From: Seison nebaliae
Lineage: Eukaryota > Rotifera > Pararotatoria > Seisonacea > Seisonidae
Direction: 5' to 3'
DNA length: 42,432 nucleotides
NCBI GenBank assembly: GCA_023231475.1
Contig: JALJEE010002490.1
Coordinates: forward strand, 1-42,432
Made by a program: the position numbers and the translations under genes. Below the pieces are notes generated by a model. The model saw only the letters and a program-made list of their open reading frames with translations. It was not told the DNA's origin and ran no database searches. Positions 29,001 to 40,160 of this stretch are shown here, piece by piece. Numbering within the stretch: the stretch's first letter is position 1; each line of letters opens with the position of its first letter.

Positions 29001-30517
29001 GGAGATGTTGAATTTGTTGTTGTCGATGTGAAGCGGAGAAAGAAGAAATATTTGAACATAATTTCATTTGTTTGAGACTTCGAATGATATGATTTCGAAT
29101 AAATCGATATTTTTGATTTAGAATAATGGAATAAATTGCATAATAATCATCAAATAAATTTGAATTAATACTCTTCAATACTTTATATTTGACACCCTCC
29201 AATAGACTACTATTCTTCTCATAATTACTTTTTGTAATAATTCCTTCTATCGTCTTCTCAAACGCCTCCTCTGCCAATAATCGTTCACATTCTCCATTTC
29301 TAAGAACGCCACCAGTAAAAACACGTGCCGCTTGATCATTCAATAACATTCCCATATTTCCATTCGATTTCAAATAAGAGAAGAACATAGGAGAACAATT
29401 CATACGGAACCAATCATGTGAAGCGATTTGTTTTAATGAGAGTCTCTCATTCGGATCCACTTTCAATAATGATGAGATTAATTCTTTCAAATTATTCGAC
29501 AATCTCTTCGGCATATTATATACACCTGAACATACTTTATCTTTCAATTTGGGTAGATCGTCCGCATAAAATGGGAGACATCCACTCACCATATAATACA
29601 ATACGATGGCCGACGACCACACATCCACATATTCAGGTTGATAAGCATTTCCGCGAAATAATTCCGGTGCCGCATATGGTGGAGATCCACACCACGTCTT
29701 CAATAAAACATTATTTGTATTCGCTTCAATAAATGAGAAAATTATTAAGAATAAAATATTGAATAAAACCTTCAGCTTTATATGTTCGTGCAAAGCCGAA
29801 ATCGGCCAATTTTGGCGTCATATTCTCATCGAATAAAATATTCTCCGCTTTCAAATCCCGATGAGTAATTCCCAAACGATGACAATGAATGAGTGCACTC
29901 ACAATTTGCAAATAGATATCAGCCGCGATATTCTCCGACATCGCTCCTTTTGAACTAATATAATCTAATAAATAGTAATGAAAAAAATGTTAAATTTTAA
30001 TATGGAAATTCAATTTTAAACCATAAAGATCTCCATTTGTTGCATATTCAGTTATAATATATACATGATTGCGTGATTCCATCACTTGATGCAATGTAAT
30101 GATACATGGATGTGACTGCACTTTCTGCAAACTGAAAACAAATAAAATTGAATATTTAGAGAATGGAAAAATGAACGTTAAAATTTCCGTTTTTAAACGA
30201 TCGTGTCCTTCTTTTTTCAACACTTCTTTGTCGATGATCTTCACCGCCACTTTCTGATTGATGAGGGAATGCATTGCCAATTTCACCGTGGCAAATGTAC
30301 CACACCCAATCGATTTGACTAATTGATACACTCCAATTTTATTATCTTTCTTCCTCTCCATATTGGGGACGGTCGTTGACAGATTTCTATTAGTATGCAT
30401 TTCTGTCATTTGATTGTTCCCATTTTCCTTCCATTCCTTCCTTTCCACCTTCCCCGTAATATCTCTACATATTTCACGTACGCTTTCATTATAATTCAAC
30501 TGACAATGTACATTCAT
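27178..30517 (-). CDS. SIK: Salt-inducible-kinase-like (SIK / KIN-29) AMPK-related kinase
   Basis: A 1047-residue protein from five exons: 30517-30177, 30131-30022, 29964-29770, 29723-28080 and 28031-27178. All introns begin GTT (45, 57, 46 and 48 nt). The kinase domain covers about residues 64-320: IGCGTFATVKLA, K93 in VAVKIID, HRDLKAEN at 185-192 and DFGFA at 205-209. The activation loop LLKTWCGSPPYAAPE is that of SIK and QIK. T225 matches the LKB1-phosphorylated Thr. A UBA-like segment at about 395-425 (FDDYYAIYSIIL) supports SIK over MARK. The tail is long and rich in Gln and Asn (Q runs near 28675-28695 and 28972-29000, N runs near 27345-27430). MRRGSLFTP and RKRSSIRIS resemble PKA or 14-3-3 sites, as SIKs have. 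SIKs restrain CRTC and class IIa HDAC signalling. Kinase residues 114-150 come from a small exon. Confidence 0.88.
27339..27430. repeat. ATT-rich run encoding interrupted poly-Asn in SIK
   Basis: Repeated ATT units with a few ATA or GTT interruptions stay in frame in the last SIK exon and encode blocks of Asn broken by Ile. The open frame is kept over nearly 100 nt. Confidence 0.85.
28666..29001. repeat. Two TTG runs encoding poly-Gln in SIK
   Basis: TTG trinucleotide runs at about 28672-28695 and 28970-29001 read as CAA on the minus strand and encode Gln blocks of roughly 9 and 11 residues in the SIK tail. Confidence 0.85.
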
Positions 30518-33449
30518 CTCATTCTGATGAGGAGAAATTATAATTAAAAAATCGACAAACTAATTTGGAGTTGATGAAGAAAATGAGAAAAACTGCAAAT
30601 AAAGTTCAAATATAATTCAAATAAATGATTCGATATTAATCCTCTTAATTAACTTCCTCTAACAGTTGTAAGAGGAGAGTCTAACGAATATCAAACAGAA
30701 ACTTCTTTTTCCGAAAGAGACTTTGTTGAAACTAAAAAAAAAATAAGTTTAGAAAATTAGAAAAAAATCATTTTCAAAACTCAAAAACTAACAAGAGATG
30801 TTATATATATAGAATAAAAGTTAGAGAAGAGAATGTTATTTTTACAAAGAAATTTCTTCTTCTCATAAAATCAAAAATAGTTAAGAAAAAGAACAATTTC
30901 CACCCTGTAAAAAAAAGGGGGCGAAGGAATTTCACTTGTGGAAAAAGACGAGTGTGTTCTGTGCATATCAATGAAGACATTCTTTTACATAATTTGTTTT
31001 AGTCTGATTCTTATAATTAATATGTAATATTTATTATGTAAAAGAAACTTGAAACAAATCGATTATATAAGAGAATATCATTTTTTCTCAAATAAAAAAA
31101 AAGTACTTGCTCTTTAATTTGTACCAATGTATTAACGATGATCTTTTCTTTTATTTTTTTTTCAGAAATTACCATGTACAAATTACACATTAGAAATATG
31201 TGGATGAGAAAGGAATACGTAGAGTCAATAGTATCAGTGCATGTACGCTTATAACCATATTTGAACAATCGTATCATTATTTTACTACCATATGTGTTCA
31301 TTTCATGTACCTAATTGTCTGCATATGATGAGTTTTCATTAATAACATTCATATAGTCGTGTGTATGCGTAGGAAGGGAAATGTATGAACATCCTTGAAG
31401 AACATCAAAATTAATTATTCTTATTTAAACTTTCATTTTTATATATATCACCATCATCATCGACTATTTTCATATGAATTGAACTAGCAAATCTGTCAGT
31501 GTTCTATGTCATCTAAAACATATCATTTCCATTTATTTGTTATGTAATGATATTCTTGCAATCCCTTCTGTCTCATACAGATCGTTAGTGCATTGTTGGT
31601 TAGAGGAGGAAGTGCCTCCCTTCCCCTCTACAATCCAACATTTCGATGAGAGTGCTAAGTCTCAGCTCATATGCTAGACTTCATGACAGACGCAACAATG
31701 TCAATGGAATGAAAATCCATTAAAATTTAATCATTCAATTACCTCAATACTTAATAATTCATCATGAAATACAACGAATAATTTTCATATTATTTCTCGT
31801 TTACAACTTGTGTGTAAGAAGGAGTTGTTTTATTTCTACCGCTGTTACTCCAATAAGAAAAGTTCATTTCTTTTTTTTGCACTTCATTCCATTCAAATTC
31901 AGGCAAATTCAAATTACTTACTCGAACTCGAAATTGAGTTCAAAAAATATTCTACTTACTTAACTTGACATCTCTTCATTTCGTCTAGATTGGAATGAAT
32001 TGAATTTTCTAAGTAAATTATTTTCCCATTAATCTTTTCAACTAAACTATCAATTTAGGAACACCAAACAAACTTCTTCTCATCAATATGTGATAAAACA
32101 TCAAATGTTCTCCTTTATCTTCATTCAACTACATAATATTAACATCTTATATATTCGAGACTCTATTTTAATAATGGCCTTGTCTTCTGATAATACAATG
32201 TCGTTCAATATAACAATTAATCACAAAGTCTCACCTTCTGTGGATCAATCCATTTCGTCTTTTCCTTTTTCTCATCCTCCAACCACTCCCTTAACTTCAC
32301 TACCTCAATATTCCACTCAAATTACAAGCTGCAACTAATCAAAGTGAATTAATCAAAGGAGAATTGTTATCTTAAAAAAAATCCTCGAAAATCTTCTGAA
32401 AGAAAACTCTCAATCTTCTCTTTCCTTCATTTCTCCCTCTCTCTTCATTCGTAACGAATTCCATGCGATTAAGCGTAAGTAAAATGGTTGAAAAAGAAAA
32501 GAAAATCAAACTTTTTCGTCTTGTTTTTCAAGAGAATAAATATTCAATTATTTCTTCATGATTGTTTTCAAAACATCTCCACCCAAAAAAAATCTACACG
32601 AAATCGAACAGATAAACAAATTTAAATTCTCCTTTTCTCTCTTTCTTTTTCCATTGGAATTCCTGTCAATTTTCCTCCCCTCGAAATAAAAACACAATTA
32701 CCTTGACAAAGAGCAAAAGTGACAAAACGGCTTATTAATTTCTAAATAAATTAGTTTTTTATCGATCATATTCGGACAATGCCCAAAACATGGAATTTGA
32801 TCTTGTTCCATTTATTATTGCACTCTCACTAAAAATGATAAATCAGGAAAATTCCTTTTGATTTTATGTTAAATGGATGTCTCTTTTTTTATGCCATTAA
32901 TATTTCTGCTGTTCGCATAAAAACAAGAGGGAATTGAATAACCATATTATTTCCACCATTTCCAATTTTTATTCTTTCCTCCCACACTAATATTTTTCTC
33001 CTAAACAAAATATTTACTCGAATTCAAATTTCTCTCTTGATTACAGATATCACAATCATCTATCATCCTTCAATCACGAAACATCTAGAAAAATTTCATT
33101 TATCATCATTGTTGATCATCATCAACACTAATTTAATGGAATAATAATGATTAGATCTTTTTTTAATTAAGTTTTCCCAAATAAACAACTTCAAAAAATT
33201 TTATTAACATTTCTCAAATTTTTTCTGTTTTTGATTCTAATTTCATGAACTTTGTACAAAATATTTTCATTCTTCTGAAATTAAAACTAACTAAAATTTT
33301 CCGACAGAATTTGACATTGAAAAATTGTAGAATTTTACATTACTACACACCACAACTAAAAAAGTGAAATTCATTAATTAATGTAAATTGTTGAAAGTTG
33401 AATGAAATAAATTTAATAATAAAATGGAAATATTTGAAAAAATAAAAAT
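30518..33449. other. Long intergenic region, no gene seen
   Basis: It lies between the SIK-like start (-) and the primase end (-). Nearly 3 kb of AT-rich DNA without an exon I can support. A possible acceptor (TTTCTCCTCATCAG) ends at 30524, 6 nt before the SIK ATG. A short GC-rich hairpin is at 31594-31640. Open frames at 31017-31301 (-) and 32090-32338 (+) show no family features. Regulatory DNA for the kinase is the simplest reading. Confidence 0.5.
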
Positions 33450-34652
33450 TTATGAGTTATTCTGATCATTCTTCACATCATTACAGAATTGAGAAAATCG
33501 TTCAAGAAACGGTTTTAATAAATTCGTATCATTTACACATGATTCCATTGTTGGTGCCATAATTGGATTGAAATGATCGTCAAGTTCAATTGGTACAGAT
33601 ATTTTGTTAGTTGATGGATGAATGGAGAAAGGAGCTTTTAATAAATGATTAATTCCTTTACTCACATTCATATCGATTCGTGGATATGTATAATGAAGAA
33701 TGATTTCCATTTTTAATAATTCAAACATATTCATTTGTTTACTAATGAATTTCCAGAGATTATTCCATCGATCTTGACTGCCTTCGAATTTTTGGAAAAT
33801 GTTTTCTGTCAATTCATTTTGATTAATATTATCGGGAAGGAATTGAAGGAATTTATTCCATCTGATTTCGTCTTCTAAAATCTTCTGCTTCTTCGTCAAA
33901 TAATCTTCCACATCCGATTCTTGCATTATATTATAAATTTGTTCGACATGAAAAGGAAGTGGAAATCTGATGGAAATTCGTTTCTTTTTATTTTTCGGAA
34001 GTTGTATATATTCTACAATCGACGCTCTTATTTCACTCGACATAATTCTCGCCTTTTTATCCGATACCCAACAATGAATTCCACGACGGCCACTAAACAC
34101 CCATAGTAAATGATGGAAATCATAAACAGTTTTGAGAATATTTCCGATAATTTTCATGGCGAAATTGGCCAACCACCAACAATTCTCACAAACCGCTTTA
34201 TCCTCACAACAAAATCGAACATCGTCATAATCGGTCAAATCGATATCGATAACGAAATCTCGTTGAATTGGCACAAATAATTTATTAGATAAATTTATCA
34301 TAATATCATTAGCAAATGGTTGATTTAATGATGTATCGAATAATTCATTGTCTATAAGAATTTTAGAGGAAATATATTTCGTTGAATTCTTTCGACTCTC
34401 AACTCTCGAATGAAGTGAAGGTGGAGCGGAATAGATCGGACCAATTTCGATTCGTGTCGGTTTCAATAACTTCAACTGATTGCGAAATTCATTCGCATTT
34501 CGATAACTCTGATATCGACAGAATCGTCCATCAGTTCCTTCCTTCGAAATTACAATGCAAAATTCTCGTAAATAGAAGATGTCAGGTAAACCATATCCCA
34601 ACCAGTTGAAGAAGTCATCAACTGGAAATATTGTACTATAATATTTGTCCAT
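33450..34652 (-). CDS. PRIM1: DNA primase small (catalytic) subunit
   Basis: A 400-residue intronless protein matching eukaryotic PRIM1, which makes the RNA primers of the polymerase alpha-primase complex in the nucleus. Blocks in order: YYSTIFP at the start, REFCIVISKEG, RYQSYRNANEF, IEIGPIYSAPPS, then FVIDIDLTDYDDVRFCC with catalytic D136 and D138. A zinc site follows (CC at 148-149, CENC at 155-158), then WVFSGRRGIHCWVSD, SSEIRASIVEY, and PRIDMNVSKGINHLLKAPFSIHPSTNKISVPI, the nucleotide-binding region. Compared with human PRIM1 (420), the stretch between residues about 82 and 131 is some 35 residues longer, and the N terminus and C-terminal tail are shorter. ATG at 34652 follows GTGAA and leaves only a short lead before YY..LFP-type sequence, so a slightly longer start is possible. 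Confidence 0.95.
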   Translation of the reverse strand: MDKYYSTIFPVDDFFNWLGYGLPDIFYLREFCIVISKEGTDGRFCRYQSYRNANEFRNQLKLLKPTRIEIGPIYSAPPSLHSRVESRKNSTKYISSKILIDNELFDTSLNQPFANDIMINLSNKLFVPIQRDFVIDIDLTDYDDVRFCCEDKAVCENCWWLANFAMKIIGNILKTVYDFHHLLWVFSGRRGIHCWVSDKKARIMSSEIRASIVEYIQLPKNKKKRISIRFPLPFHVEQIYNIMQESDVEDYLTKKQKILEDEIRWNKFLQFLPDNINQNELTENIFQKFEGSQDRWNNLWKFISKQMNMFELLKMEIILHYTYPRIDMNVSKGINHLLKAPFSIHPSTNKISVPIELDDHFNPIMAPTMESCVNDTNLLKPFLERFSQFCNDVKNDQNNS

Positions 34653-35313
34653 TTCACTTCAACAAATCTTTTTGGGACTTAAATTTGAATTATTACCAAA
34701 ATTTTCATTCCGATATTTATTTATTTTCGATATTCTTTTTTAGAAGTTTTTATCTCTTATCTTAAGTAGATATTTTTATATTCTAAAATTACAATAAAGA
34801 ACGAAGCTGTTAAATATTATTTATTAAATTTTTTAAAAAAGATTCTTAAATATATCAGTTTGATGTTTATTTTATCATCATAACCATAATAACTATAAAA
34901 ACTTCAGGATTTTAGAGATTTCATTTTTTCCTACGATCCCACAGAATCTATGCCAATCGATCGGGAATCACTCGCGGAATTACACCGGTTGATCAACAGT
35001 GGCGAGGATCGAATTTTTTTTTACATTATTTTCTACTTTTTCCCGACGGGAATTTTAATCATAAATAATAATAATAACTGTCAAAAATAATGATACAATT
35101 AATTCTCAAAATATTAGGAATTATTAATATCTATAAATTATTATTATTATTATTATCATAATTTATTATCATGTCATCAAATGAATGTTAATTTTTTTTT
35201 CTATAAAAATATTCGTTCATAAAATTTTTTTCCTTTTAACGGTTTCAAGAATCTTATATTTATAAATATCATAATTTTGTTATTTGAAATTATTTATATA
35301 TATTATTTGTGAT
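34653..35313. other. Intergenic region with a GC-rich island
   Basis: Mostly AT-rich, with the GC-rich island at 34931-35052 (listed separately) and a TTA/ATT-rich stretch at about 35060-35160. It lies between the PRIM1 start and the LINE fragment and may include the LINE 3'UTR. Confidence 0.5.
34931..35052. other. GC-rich island with palindromes, possible element remnant
   Basis: About 80 nt (34931-35011) is near 50% GC in a region otherwise near 25%. It is followed by a T run and then the palindrome TTCCCGACGGGAA at 35040-35052. GTTGATCAAC at 34989-34998 is a second palindrome. On + the stretch is open as ...MPIDRESLAELHRLINSGED..., preceded at 34908 by a possible acceptor (ACTTCAG). It could be an exon remnant, the 3' end of the minus-strand LINE beside it, or a small RNA gene, but I recognise none. 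Confidence 0.4.
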
Positions 35314-35892
35314 TTAACTATCATTATGGATAATTTTTTTTTTATTAATACAACAAATCCTCGCGGGGTAAATAAAAAGGAAACGAGATAATTCATCAGA
35401 TGAGTTATTGGAAATAAGTGATTTGCCTTGATCCACATGGGTACGTAGAGAGTCAGGAATGAAGGAATCAATATTAAAGTTGTTAATCATAGAGCGGGCG
35501 GCCTCCAGAGAAGTAGGTACCGTTAATGAATAATAAAGCGAAAAGAAGTTGATAGCAGAAGAGAATATCTCACATTGATTAGAAGATGGAATCGGAAAAT
35601 CGGAAGAAGTTACAGATTCTAGTAATTTAACGTACCTAACCGCGAGAAGAAGTGGTATGGGCTTCAGCTCCGAGATAGAGAACATGAAGGCTCTGTTGAA
35701 TGGTTTACCACAACCGAGTAACATCCGTATTGTTCTGTTGTATGTTCGATCGAGAGATCGTAATGACTTATGAATTGACGATAATGAGGCAGCGAGGCCA
35801 TAGAAATCACAGCAATAAGTTATAAACAATCGAAGTTTCAGCGAAATAGGAAAGAATTTGCGACGATGAAAGAAAGAATAGAACATCCGCAA
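35314..35892 (-). mobile_element. 5'-truncated non-LTR (LINE) reverse-transcriptase fragment
   Basis: A 192-codon open frame that reads like the C-terminal thumb and post-RT part of a LINE polymerase: LKLRLFITYCCDFYGLA, then SLRSLDRTYNRTIRMLLG, then a leucine-rich tail (SISELKPIPLLLAVRYVKLL). The catalytic YADD part and any endonuclease are absent. An in-frame stop lies shortly upstream of the first Met at 35892, so the element is cut off at its 5' side, as is usual for LINE insertions. No target-site duplication was identified. The frame is still open, which suggests a fairly young copy or chance. The clade cannot be named from this piece. Confidence 0.6.
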
Positions 35893-36155
35893 AAATGTAT
35901 AGAATCATGTGTTAAACATTCTGAATTTTCATGGTTCAACTCAATGATAAGAGAAAGACGAAAATTAATATAAGACAATTGTAATATAATAAGAAAAAGA
36001 ATAATCGACGAAAAAGTGATATTGAATGATTAAATGATAGAATAAAACGATAAATTATTTATTCAAAATATTAAAAGAAAATTTTCATTAGTTTCACAAT
36101 TGCCATGAGAATTATAACTGAACTGTAATTTCACCTTTGACAAAATCGTCTCATT

Positions 36156-36473
36156 TCAGTTCGATGCATATTGCCCTAACGCATTAGGAGTTGTCGTATA
36201 TGTATTACGCCCCTTACTACTTGTTGTAGCAGTTATTTTTATGGAAGGTGTTATAACTTTTGCAAGATTGCAATTTTTATTGCACTTCTTACCATATTCA
36301 TTTAAGCCATTACAATTCTGATCGCTCATACAGTTTTCAATTTGTCGGATATTGATGTTTAAAGATATCTTTCTATTATTGTTGATCTTATAAAATGACA
36401 TATATCGAGTATCTTCACCTCTCAATAATTTCATCATAGTGCTCCATCCAAATAATAGAAGTATCAGACGCAT
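36156..36473 (-). CDS. Possible small secreted four-Cys protein
   Basis: A 105-codon open frame. The N terminus RLILLLFGWSTMMKLLRGED has the shape of a signal peptide. It is followed by a short segment with four Cys (ENCMSDQNC ... KKCNKNC) and a Ser/Thr-rich tail (ITATTSSKGRNTYTTT) that could be O-glycosylated. I do not recognise the family. It lies between the LINE fragment and the CNG channel gene, so it may also be chance coding in a repeat-rich gap. No introns are needed. Confidence 0.4.
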   Translation of the reverse strand: MRLILLLFGWSTMMKLLRGEDTRYMSFYKINNNRKISLNINIRQIENCMSDQNCNGLNEYGKKCNKNCNLAKVITPSIKITATTSSKGRNTYTTTPNALGQYASN

Positions 36474-36864
36474 TCTTTATTCGCTGATGAATTTTAGAAA
36501 ACTGAAATTAAGAAAAGTAAATTATTTCGTTTATCTAAAAACAGACTTTTTGGATAAATTTAATAGTAAATCTCGTACTAATGAACATCATGATTTATCA
36601 ACAGACATATTGTATCATATCGTCTATAGAGCAATAATTTATAGTTAGGTCAATATTGGGATAATATTAAAAGTGCATAATTATTCAGTAAAAAAGTTCA
36701 ATCTATTCCTCCTCATTATAGTCATTTACGTAGGTGGTTGGAGATTTTGCACAAATACAGATCTAAATAAATTCCAATTCTTTTACAGTGAGTTTTTTAC
36801 ATGATGATGCAATAACATAATCTCATAAATTTATTTTCATTTATAATTGAATGCTTAGAAAAAA
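36474..36864. other. Spacer downstream of the CNG channel
   Basis: AT-rich, with no gene supported. The + open frame at 36439-36648 has no recognisable features. Confidence 0.5.
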
Positions 36865-39026
36865 TCAGTCAGTTTTTTTCTCATCTTTCCATTTGAACAT
36901 TCTTTCAAGTGTTTTCGAATATCTTGGTGCGACCTTTAAAATGAGATTTAACATTTGTTTAAAAATAATTTAAATGAGAACTTTTGATACGATAGATAAT
37001 AATTTGGCATCTTTACTTTCAGCGCTGTCTGTCTTTTGGAATAAAGGTTTGATCGTCGGATTTTGTTCATCTTTATATAAATCTTTCAAATGACGTACAA
37101 GAGACTAGAAAATGGAATGTAATCAAAGAAAGTTTAAAAAAGAAGAATGTGAACGATTTGACTATTATCTTCAACTCGTTTAATTTGTTTCTTGACAATT
37201 TTATTCGCTCTCTTTTTCAATAAACGATCGACTTCCGGATAATCTCGTAACACTTCATGAAGATCACTCTTGTGAAGAATGAACAATGCGGAATATCCTT
37301 TCGATATGACATCGGCTGTTCGTCGATTACTATTACCAATCGCCAATAAACTAATTTCACCGAATACACTTCCCTTTCTCAAAGTTGCTACAACTTTCCC
37401 ATTTACTCGAACAATCAATTCACCACTATTCACTATATACATTTCTTTCCCAACTTCTCCACATCGACAAATGTAGTCACCAGGTAGACAGAGCATTGAT
37501 TTCAATTTCAAAACTAAATTATATAAAACATTCTTCTCACAATTCTAAAATAATTTATTAAATCGATCGAAGAATAAATAAAGTAAAACTTGGAATAAAT
37601 TTACTTTTCTTAACGTTTCATAATGGACATAAATTGCCACGTCAGTTTGAATTCGAGCCGGTAGAAATTGTAGAACTTCATCTTCATCTATCGGAAGAAT
37701 TAAAAATTCAGATGAATTCCAAGTAAAAATAATTCCCACCGATTAAATCACCAACCTAAAGTCTTACACTTTTCCCAATTATACAAATACCAATCTCTCA
37801 CTTTATTTAACAATTTATCGGGCACTTGCAACATTTTTAAATAAGACAATGAGAGATCAAGTGCTCGATGGAACGCCATTTTATTAGCACGGGCTGATTG
37901 TATAATATCTTTCATTTGACCGATGAGAAAAGCGAAGACAAACACACTGACGAGCCACGCACTCGTCATAAATAAGTATTCACCACTATTCGTTGGTCGT
38001 GGATTGTTGCCGATTGACGTGGCCAATTTGGCACATAAATAAAATGAGACGACATAATGATTCGTATTGATATATTTCGTTGCATTCAAATACCAATTAT
38101 TCTCGATTCCTTTCGCTTTCTGAATAGGAATCACCGTTTTCTCCTCGTACAATGAGAAGACGTAATAAATACAACTCTCACAATGAATAAGGAAGATCAT
38201 ATATTGGAATGTTTCCAACATTCTAATTTTCAAATCATAATTTGCATTTTAATTAAATAATAATAATAATTAATTAATCTATTTATATATCGAAGAGAAA
38301 AATAAGAAACCTTAAAAAATGATTCCATCGTTTGACATGTTGATCTAATCTCATGAAAAATTCCACGAACGATCCCAATTTCAAAAAACGGTTCAATCTC
38401 AATAAAATCGCATATCGTAAATATGGAATTAGATAAAGTAGATCGATCGGTACACAACTGAGAACATCGATCTTGAAATAGCCACTATGAATATATTCAT
38501 ATCGTAGTCGTTTCGTATCTTTTATCTCCAATCCATCTTCAATGTAACTCTTTCTCATTTTCACGAAAATCATATCCATCAAATAAATGAAATCGCATAA
38601 AATGTCCATGCCAATCCATATTAGTCGATTCTCATCATTCCATACATATGAGAATGAGTATCTGAATGTGATGGTATAACATTGGAACATGTAAGCCAAA
38701 CTGACAAGAAACAACCAAAGTAGATATGGAATATTTTGAGGATCGATCGCAGAAATAAATAAATTGAAAAAGATCACACGAAAATAATTTCCTTTTACAC
38801 TCACCAATTGAGCGGAATTACTTTCGTCGTCATTCAATTCATTCAAATTATGATCGATTTTATCGCCGATCGATTCATCTGAATCTGATTCACCATCTGA
38901 CTGATATTGGACTAATGATTTAACGAATTGTTGCCGTTCTTGTAATTGATCAGCTATCGAACTTAAACGAGAACGAACAAACGACGAACGTTTACTCTCC
39001 AAATTGAACGTAGTCGACGACGACAT
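36865..39026 (-). CDS. Cyclic-nucleotide-gated channel, CNGB-like subunit
   Basis: A 620-residue protein from six exons: 39026-38311, 38222-37756, 37687-37590, 37544-37155, 37104-36982 and 36933-36865. All five introns begin GTT (88, 68, 45, 50 and 48 nt). CNG channels pass cations on cGMP or cAMP binding, mainly in sensory neurons. After an acidic N-terminal tail, helix S1 is in IPYLLWLFLVSLAY, S2-S3 in DILCDFIYLMDMIF, the linker is DGLEIKDTKRLR, and S4-S5 is FKIDVLSCVPIDLLY. The pore has ATSIGNNPRP (filter near S308-N311) followed by S6 with FAFLIGQMKDII. The C-linker is KVRDWYLYNW and DEDEVLQFLPARI. The cNMP-binding domain has PGDYICRCGEVGKEMYIV and GSVFGEISLLAIGNSNRRTADV, closest to CNGB. 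The filter differs from the usual TIGG or TIGE. Confidence 0.92.
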
Positions 39027-40160
39027 AATAGTTCGAGAAGAAAAATATTATTAGATAATTTCCATTTTGAGCATAATGTTTTTCCGAATGAGAATCATCT
39101 TCTGAGAGAAATCGATAAGAAAATGCCATTTATTCTTATTCTTTTATTCACCGAATAATTCTATTTCTCTAAAATGTTAGTTTATCTTTAAAAAATATGC
39201 ACAATTCTTTTCGCTAAAGAAAAACTAATTAACTTATTTTCCATATTTCCCCATATAGAAGAATTTATTTACTTACAATTAATATATATAATAATTGATA
39301 TATCGTCACTTTATTGGCATGAATTAGATCATATCTTTATTATAAACATAAAACATTGTATATTTTCTACTTGTCTCTCTCGAACGCTAAATAATTACTT
39401 CGTAATGTCTTCCGAACTTTTCACACCGTTGTATATTTATCCTTCATACGTCCACCTACTCATTCCATCCATCATATTCTTGATACTTGTCCTTAATTAA
39501 TATCTTTTCGTTTCGTTTTATGTTACTGTCGAATGGATTATCATTTTTCGTTTTGAGAAAAAAATTCTTTTATCTCTAACATGAGCTAACTCATGTAACT
39601 TTATTTTTTTCAAAATAATTAATTTCTCTCATCTTTTATAACAATCTTTGGTGTAACTGCTACGTGAAGTTTAATTCCCATCTGAAAACGGTAGCAATAT
39701 CCTAAGAATAAATGATACATCTTAACTATTTTGTAATCCTAAATCGTCGTATTTAAAATTTGGTTTATTGGTTAAAAGATCTTACCAATAAACGATCAAG
39801 GTTTTTCTACAACTCTAAATTATCAAGCGTATAACTAAAGAACCATAAAATTTACAAATTTTAGTATGCACACATGAGGGTTCGATTGGACAGTTCCACT
39901 TCTTTTTTAAAACTCCTTTGGACAATTCTACTCCTTTTTTTACACTTCGATGGACACTTCTACTTCTTTTTAAGAAATTTTGGACAGTTCTACTCCTTTT
40001 CTTAAAAATATCAACAGTTCTACATCCTATTTGGAAATTATACGGACAGTTCTACCCCTTTTCTTGAAAATACCGAACTGCAGTTCGTTAAAAATAATAA
40101 ACAACTCGGAACATTAGTGTAATTAATTTGTTCGAATATTTAATGAAACATTGAAATTAA
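39027..40160. other. Intergenic region containing the right minisatellite cluster
   Basis: It lies between the CNG channel start (-) and the C16orf89-like stop (-). No gene is supported. The repeat cluster at 39888-40062 is listed separately and begins 98 nt downstream of the C16orf89-like stop. Confidence 0.6.
39888..40062 (-). repeat. Inverted cluster of the ~31-bp repeat (GGACAGTTCTACTTCTTTT on +)
   Basis: Six copies of a 17-19 nt core begin at 39888, 39920, 39952, 39982, 40012 and 40044, with steps of 32, 32, 30, 30 and 32 nt. The core is the reverse complement of that at 3571-3810. Copies differ at one to four positions (GGACAATTCTACTCC, GGACACTTCTACTTC, CAACAGTTCTACATC). The 12-13 nt between cores are A/T-rich and unrelated to one another. 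The period is more regular than in the left cluster. Confidence 0.85.

Noticed and set aside
31017-31301. 94-codon open frame on -
   Set aside because: Composition is that of translated AT-rich non-coding DNA (Ile, Phe, Lys, Tyr), with no motif.
32090-32338. 82-codon open frame on +, with an internal Met and a Ser/Pro-rich end
   Set aside because: The second half looks slightly protein-like, but there is no homology, splice context or conservation to support it.
34931-35011. tRNA or snRNA gene in the GC-rich island
   Set aside because: No cloverleaf with proper A and B boxes, and no match to remembered U1, U2, U4, U5, U6 or 5S sequences.
39881-39898. GGTTCGATTGG as a tRNA T-arm
   Set aside because: No acceptor stem, D-arm or anticodon arm upstream; it is the edge of the right minisatellite cluster.
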